A stretch of DNA of 11,162 nucleotides from Acidimicrobiales bacterium (GTDB lineage: Bacteria; Actinomycetota; Acidimicrobiia; Acidimicrobiales; SZUA-35), in contig JAHECQ010000099.1 of NCBI GenBank assembly GCA_024641625.1, positions 1 through 11,162 on the forward strand, read 5' to 3'. Shown here in pieces: positions 7,549 through 11,162 of this stretch. The notes beneath the pieces are model-generated. The model was given only the letters and a program-made list of their open reading frames with translations, made no database searches and was not told where the DNA came from. Numbering within the stretch: the stretch's first letter is position 1; each line of letters starts with the position of its first letter. A program made the translations under genes and the position numbers.

Positions 7549-7561
7549 CTGCACGGTCCTG
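7521..7561. repeat. 21-bp tandem duplication carrying AGGA-N8-ATG
   Basis: The 20-mer TTGGCATCTGCACGGTCCTG occurs perfectly at 7521-7540 and 7542-7561, with one base (A) between, so the period is 21 bp (seven codons). Read on the minus strand each copy contains AGGA, 8 nt, then ATG, all in one frame. This duplicates a translation start ahead of the CoA-transferase gene. Confidence 0.9.
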
Positions 7562-7573
7562 GTCGTGGGTACC

Positions 7574-7579
7574 ACCTTA
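7574..7579 (-). promoter_or_regulatory. Possible -10 box ahead of the 47-aa ORF and CoA-transferase
   Basis: TAAGGT on the minus strand fits TAnnnT. Start of transcription near 7567 would leave a leader of about 19 nt that includes the AGGA at 7557-7560. No good -35 is seen. Confidence 0.35.
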
Positions 7580-7673
7580 GCGAGCGCCGCCCTCCCGATC
7601 GAGATCGACACCCAGTGGGTCGGCCATGGTGCCACGAGCGACCCCACCGCTACCAAGTCATCAACGCATCACC

Positions 7674-7679
7674 TACCCT
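7674..7679 (+). promoter_or_regulatory. Possible -10 box of the dehydrogenase-isomerase-lyase operon
   Basis: TACCCT fits TAnnnT and is followed by exactly six bases (ctggcc) and ATG at 7686. This is the same geometry as at the acyl-CoA ligase start, so a leaderless transcript beginning with a small leader ORF is predicted. The -35 region shows no match. Confidence 0.4.
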
Positions 7680-7685
7680 CTGGCC

Positions 7686-7727
7686 ATGGGGATCACTGGG
7701 TTGAACTGGGGCATTCACAATGGCTGA
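7686..7727 (+). CDS. Possible leaderless leader peptide (13 aa) upstream of the operon
   Basis: ATG at 7686 opens a 13-codon frame, MGITGLNWGIHNG, that ends in TGA at 7725-7727. The stop lies inside the first codons of the dehydrogenase gene, whose ATG is at 7720, an 8-nt overlap. If transcription starts 6-7 nt after the TACCCT box, this ATG is the mRNA 5' end, and ribosomes finishing here would be placed to restart at 7720. The main gene has only a weak purine run (TGGGG, about 9 nt before its ATG), so coupling would help it. The peptide has no run of a single amino acid of the attenuator type. It may equally be a chance ORF. Confidence 0.3.
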   Translation: MGITGLNWGIHNG

Positions 7728-9195
7728 CGTGATTGTGGTCGGCGCGGGGAATGCAGCGTTGGTGGCTGCCTTGTCGGCGGCCGAAGACGGCGCATCGGTG
7801 ATGGTCCTCGAGGCAGCGCCGCTCACTACTCGGGGCGGGAACAGCAGGTTCTCCGGAGGGATCTTCCGCATCGCCCACGATGGCATGGATCATCTCCGGC
7901 CGCTGCTCACCGACGACGCGCTCCACTGGGCGGACAAGGTCGAACTGGATCCCTATCCGGCGGATCGCTACCTGGCCGATCTCCAGTTCACCTCCCAAGG
8001 CCAGTGCGACCCGGCTCTCACCGGGGAGATGGTGCGTCGCTCGTACGAGACGGTGCTGTGGATGAAGGCCAAGGGTGTGCATTGGGAGCTGGTGGTCGAC
8101 AAACTGTTCGACCCCGAGAACTTCGACCCTGCTGAGACCTACACCCTGCCGCCGGGCGGGGCGCTGCGCGCCACTCACGAAGGTTTGGGCCTCATGCGCG
8201 ATCTGTTCGCCGCGGCCGAAGCCGCGGACAACATCGAGATCCGCCACGGCGCACCGGTGCACGAGTTGCTCATGGACGGATCGACGTGCCGGGGCGTTCG
8301 GGTCCGCGGTATCGACGGCTTCGACGACCATCTGGGCCGCGTCGTGCTTGCCTGCGGCGGCTTCGAGTCGAATCCACAGAAGCGTTTGCAGTACCTGGGT
8401 GCCGGTTGGGATCTGGTCAAGGTGCGGGGTACAGCGTTCAACATGGGCACGGTGCTCGATGCCGCGCTCGACGCCGGGGCCGCGCCGTCGGGCCATTGGG
8501 GCGGCGCCCACGCCTCTCCGCTCGACGCCGACGCCCCGCCGGTTGGCCAACTCTCGATGACCGACAAGCTCAGCCGCTACTCCTATCCGTACTGCGTGCT
8601 GCTGAATCGAGACGGCGAGCGGTTCGTCGACGAGGCATCCGACGAAGTGTGGCTGACCTACGCCAAGACAGGATCGGCCATCAGGGAGCAGCCGGGAGCA
8701 TGGGCGGTGCAGATCTTCGATCAGCGAACCGTTCGGCTGCTCGAGCCGCGTTACAGCACGGGAACGCCGATCGAGGCCGATTCGATTGCCGACCTGGCCC
8801 ACAAGCTGGGGCTCCCCGCGGAGACGGCGATGCGCACGATCGAAGCCTTCAACGCTGCGGCCTCGGCGGAGGGCGAGTTCGAACCATTCGTGAAGGACGG
8901 TCGGAGAACGGCTCCGGGGTTGTTGCCGCCGAAATCGAACTGGGCACTGCCCCTGGACTCCCCCCCATTCGTCGCCTATCCCGTGTGCTGCGGTATCACG
9001 TTCACCTACGGCGGCTTGAAGATCGACACCGAGGCCCGAGTCATCGACACCACCGGTCAGGTCATGACGAATCTGTATGCCACCGGCGAGATCGCCGGTG
9101 GATTCTTCTATCACAACTACCCAGCCGGCTCCGGCCTGGTTCGCGGTGCAGTCTTCGGTCGCATCGCCGGCGAGTCCGCAGCGCGCGGCGCATGA
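7720..9195 (+). CDS. FAD-dependent tricarballylate dehydrogenase (TcuA)-like protein
   Basis: Flavoprotein of 491 residues in the fumarate reductase/succinate dehydrogenase FAD superfamily. It likely introduces a C=C bond next to carboxylates, as TcuA does in turning tricarballylate into cis-aconitate. The N-terminal dinucleotide fold is clear: VVGAGNAALVAAL with Gly8, Gly10 and Ala13, and Glu31 at the end of strand 2 for the ribose. RGGNS (38-42) with HDG (53-55) is typical of TcuA relatives. VVLACGGFE (208-216) is the second FAD segment. The C-terminal block GITFTYGGLKID (425-436), LYATGEIAGGFFYHNYPAGSGL (452-473) and AVFGRIAG closes the flavin site. In-frame TGA at 7702 excludes earlier starts. 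The stop overlaps the next start in ATGA. No signal peptide, so cytosolic; an electron acceptor partner such as TcuB is not in the window. KstD-like or fumarate-reductase-like activity is the main alternative. Confidence 0.82.
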   Translation: MADVIVVGAGNAALVAALSAAEDGASVMVLEAAPLTTRGGNSRFSGGIFRIAHDGMDHLRPLLTDDALHWADKVELDPYPADRYLADLQFTSQGQCDPALTGEMVRRSYETVLWMKAKGVHWELVVDKLFDPENFDPAETYTLPPGGALRATHEGLGLMRDLFAAAEAADNIEIRHGAPVHELLMDGSTCRGVRVRGIDGFDDHLGRVVLACGGFESNPQKRLQYLGAGWDLVKVRGTAFNMGTVLDAALDAGAAPSGHWGGAHASPLDADAPPVGQLSMTDKLSRYSYPYCVLLNRDGERFVDEASDEVWLTYAKTGSAIREQPGAWAVQIFDQRTVRLLEPRYSTGTPIEADSIADLAHKLGLPAETAMRTIEAFNAAASAEGEFEPFVKDGRRTAPGLLPPKSNWALPLDSPPFVAYPVCCGITFTYGGLKIDTEARVIDTTGQVMTNLYATGEIAGGFFYHNYPAGSGLVRGAVFGRIAGESAARGA

Positions 9196-10241
9196 CCGAA
9201 CTGGTCATCCCCACCACCCTGATGCGAGGAGGCACCAGCAAAGGGGTGTTCGTCAAGGCTTCCGAGCTTCCCCCGGCCGGCGCCGTTCGTGATCGATTGC
9301 TGCTCGCGCTGATGGGCAGCCCTGATGCCATGCAGATCGATGGTCTGGGGGGAACCCATTCGAGCACCTCCAAGGTGATGGCCGTCGGTCGGTCCGACGA
9401 CCCCGACGCCGACATCGACTACCTGTTCGCTCAGGTGGCCGTGAACGAGGCCGTCGTCGACTATCAGGGAAACTGCGGCAACCTCACCACCGCAGTCGCC
9501 CCCTTCGCCATCGACGAGGGCCTGATCGCCGTCGACGCGAACGCCGAGCAGGTCGAGCTGACCCTGCGGAATCTGAACACGGGAGTGCGGGTCCGGGCCG
9601 TGGTACCGCTGGTCGGCGGTCGCTGCGCCGTGGAGGGTGCACTGGCCATCGCCGGAGTGCCGGGCACCGGCCCCGCCATCACCACCGATTACCTCGACCC
9701 GGGAGGTTCGGTCCTTGGATCGGTGCTCCCCACGGGCAACGCCGTGGACCGCATCACGTTCGGTCGCAGCGATTCGATCGATGTGTCCATCGTCGATGTC
9801 ACCAGTCCTCATGCCTTCGTCCGTGGCACCGACGTCGATCTCGGTGACCTGGCTCGACTCGAGCTGATCAGAACGGCATGCGGTGCAGCGGTGGGCCTCG
9901 AGTCCCCAGCCATCCCTCGGCTGATCATCGTCACTCCATCGAAGGACGATGACGCCGACATCCAAGCGCAAGCGGTCTCGATGCAGCGAATCCATCATGC
10001 GTTCCCCATGACCGGAGCGCTGTGCCTGGCCGCGGCGGCGCGTATCGAGGGAACCATTGCCAACGAGGCGGCCTCGAGGCGACCCGTGATCTCCGCTCCC
10101 GGCGTGACGATCCGGCTGCGGCATCCGAAGGGCGTCATCGAGCTGCGGGCCGATGTCGATGGCGACGAGGTCAGGTCGGTGGGCGTCACCCGCACGGCTC
10201 GACGGTTGCTTCGGGGCGACGCGTTCGTGGTGCTGTCGTGA
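9192..10241 (+). CDS. PrpF/AcnF-family isomerase (methylaconitate / methylitaconate isomerase-like)
   Basis: PrpF-family protein of 349 residues with the diaminopimelate-epimerase-like double fold. Members shift double bonds by proton transfer: 2-methylaconitate (PrpF), 3-methylitaconate to dimethylmaleate (Mii), and 4-oxalomesaconate (GalD). Family motifs are MRGGTSKGVF (11-20), GLGGTHSSTSK (51-61), YQGNCGNL (91-98) and HHAFPMTGALCLAAAARIEGT (about 248-268). Lys61 and Cys95 fall where the catalytic acid/base residues lie in the family. It is a little shorter than typical PrpF (about 390) and closer to the AcnF/GalD size. The ATG at 9192 sits in an ATGA overlap with the dehydrogenase stop; the same frame is open upstream to 8286, but that part is only a shadow of the dehydrogenase. 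Its stop overlaps the lyase start in GTGA. The exact substrate is not readable, but its place between a dehydrogenase and a lyase implies an aconitate- or maleate-type intermediate. Confidence 0.88.
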   Translation: MTELVIPTTLMRGGTSKGVFVKASELPPAGAVRDRLLLALMGSPDAMQIDGLGGTHSSTSKVMAVGRSDDPDADIDYLFAQVAVNEAVVDYQGNCGNLTTAVAPFAIDEGLIAVDANAEQVELTLRNLNTGVRVRAVVPLVGGRCAVEGALAIAGVPGTGPAITTDYLDPGGSVLGSVLPTGNAVDRITFGRSDSIDVSIVDVTSPHAFVRGTDVDLGDLARLELIRTACGAAVGLESPAIPRLIIVTPSKDDDADIQAQAVSMQRIHHAFPMTGALCLAAAARIEGTIANEAASRRPVISAPGVTIRLRHPKGVIELRADVDGDEVRSVGVTRTARRLLRGDAFVVLS

Positions 10242-11162
10242 ACCGCGATCGCAGCCGTGACCGTCCTTCAGCGCTGACGCCCGGTGCTCGTTTCCGGGAG
10301 CTCCTGGCCGAACCCGGCATCGTGGTGGCTCCGGGTGCCTACGATGCCATCACTGCCAGGGTGATCGCACGCCACGGTTTTCCGGCTGTCTACATGACCG
10401 GAGCCGGCACCGTGAACGCTCACCTCGGCCTCCCCGACATCGCGCTCGGAACTCTGACCGAGTTCGTCGAGAACGCCGGCCGCATCACGTCGGTGGTCGA
10501 CTTGCCACTCATCTGTGATGCCGACACCGGCTTCGGTAACGCGGTGAACGTCATTCGCACGGTGCAGGCCTTCGAACGGGCAGGCGTGGCCGGCATTCAC
10601 ATCGAAGATCAGGAAAGCCCGAAGCGATGTGGTCATCTCGAGGGGAAACGCATCGTGGCGGTCGAGGAGATGGAAGGGAAGATCCACGCTGCCTGCGAGG
10701 CCCGCCGTGACCCTGACTTCGTGATCATTGCCCGGGTCGATGCAGCGGCGATCGAGGGAGTGGATGCGGCCATCGAGCGAGCTCGTCGCTACGCGGATGC
10801 CGGCGCTGACGTCATCTTCGCCGAAGCCCTCACCTCCGCCGACGAACTCGGCCGGTTCGGGTCGGCGGGGGTCGGCGTACCACTGATGGCCAACATGACC
10901 GAGTTCGGCAAGACCCCCTATCTCACCGCAACACAGTTCGAGGACCTTGGCTTCGACGTGGTCATCTTCCCCATGTTGGCCTTCCGGATGATGCTCGGCG
11001 CGGTCGATGCCGCCATGGGCGAGTTGTCCTTGACGGGGACACAAGCGGGGATGATCGACCGAATGAAGACGCGGGCCGAGCTGTACGACCTCATCGACTA
11101 CGAGGCGTGGACCCAGGCCGAGGACCGTTGGGTTCGCGACGCCGATCCGATCGGCGATGTAG
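10238..11162 (+). CDS. Isocitrate lyase/PEP mutase superfamily C-C lyase (methylisocitrate or dimethylmalate lyase-like), 3' end missing
   Basis: The first 308 residues of a lyase that runs off the window. Related enzymes cleave 2-methylisocitrate to pyruvate and succinate (PrpB) or 2,3-dimethylmalate to pyruvate and propionate (Dml). The GTG at 10238 overlaps the isomerase stop in GTGA. Seen in order: VAPGAYDAITARVI (30-43), Mg-binding DADTGFG (94-100), GIHIEDQESPKRCGHLEGK (119-137) with catalytic Cys131, ARVDA and EGVDAAIERARRYADAGADVIFAEAL (173-198), MANMTEFGKTP (217-227) and ELYDLIDYEAW (281-291). The KRCGH box marks a true C-C lyase rather than a phosphonate-forming PEP mutase. HLEGK in place of the HRPNK of PrpB leans toward Dml-like enzymes. 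PrpB is about 295 residues, so very little is missing. The frame has no stop before the last base. Confidence 0.87.
   Translation, partial: MNRDRSRDRPSALTPGARFRELLAEPGIVVAPGAYDAITARVIARHGFPAVYMTGAGTVNAHLGLPDIALGTLTEFVENAGRITSVVDLPLICDADTGFGNAVNVIRTVQAFERAGVAGIHIEDQESPKRCGHLEGKRIVAVEEMEGKIHAACEARRDPDFVIIARVDAAAIEGVDAAIERARRYADAGADVIFAEALTSADELGRFGSAGVGVPLMANMTEFGKTPYLTATQFEDLGFDVVIFPMLAFRMMLGAVDAAMGELSLTGTQAGMIDRMKTRAELYDLIDYEAWTQAEDRWVRDADPIGDV

Noticed and set aside
7521..7561. Start of a CRISPR array
   Set aside because: There are only two copies, separated by one base, with no spacers and no cas gene nearby.
7693..9114. 473-codon minus-strand open frame
   Set aside because: It is antisense to the TcuA-like dehydrogenase and shows no recognisable domain; the opposite strand has full FAD motifs.
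8286..9191. Upstream extension of the PrpF-family ORF
   Set aside because: It is out-of-frame sequence inside the dehydrogenase gene; PrpF homology begins at the ATG at 9192.
9117..10124. 335-codon minus-strand open frame
   Set aside because: It is antisense to the PrpF-family gene, is Gly-, Asp- and His-rich, and has no motif.
10268..11044. 258-codon minus-strand open frame
   Set aside because: It is antisense to the C-C lyase, whose DADTGFG and KRCGH motifs are intact on the plus strand.

Overview
High-GC bacterial DNA with GTG starts, overlapping stop/start codons, and at least one TAnnnT box placed 6 nt before an ATG. Together these suggest an actinobacterium. The secreted DUF11-type protein and the catabolic gene content would fit Acidimicrobiia-like lineages, but that placement is a guess. 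I saw no tRNA, rRNA, CRISPR array, insertion sequence or phage gene.

Left part (1-3158). The window opens inside a phytanoyl-CoA dioxygenase-family gene (+). It converges on a small gene for a charged 106-residue orphan protein (-, 747-1067). A 96-bp divergent spacer, with a possible promoter facing each way and a 10-bp palindrome, separates this from an acyl-CoA ligase (+, 1164-2705). A 134-residue PH-like hypothetical protein follows 23 nt later. A GC-rich hairpin at 3133-3158 lies between that gene and the converging one after it.

Middle part (3191-7408, minus strand). A 952-residue secreted metzincin-type zinc metalloprotease has its own recognisable promoter and carries C2-like, Ca-binding, DUF11 and GYWQNH regions. 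Upstream of it on the same strand is a CaiB/BaiF-family CoA-transferase.

Spacer 7409-7719 is compact but structured. On the minus strand a TAnnnT box precedes a possible 47-residue ORF whose stop overlaps the CoA-transferase start (GTGA). A 21-bp tandem duplication there carries two copies of AGGA-N8-ATG. On the plus strand a TAnnnT box sits 6 nt before a 13-codon leader ORF whose stop lies inside the next gene.

Right part (7720-11162, plus strand). Three tightly coupled genes follow: a TcuA-like FAD-dependent dehydrogenase, a PrpF/AcnF-family isomerase, and an isocitrate-lyase/PEP-mutase-superfamily C-C lyase that runs off the window end. They overlap by 4 nt at each junction (ATGA, GTGA). 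The logical chemistry is to oxidise a saturated di- or tricarboxylate to an alkene, shift the double bond, hydrate it with an enzyme not seen here, and cleave it to pyruvate or glyoxylate plus a carboxylic acid. This resembles the AcnD-PrpF-PrpB branch of the methylcitrate cycle and the Mii-Dml steps of nicotinate fermentation, but it begins with a dehydrogenase. It is the most interesting system in the window. The nearby CoA ligase, CoA-transferase and dioxygenase suggest a wider carboxylic-acid catabolism locus.
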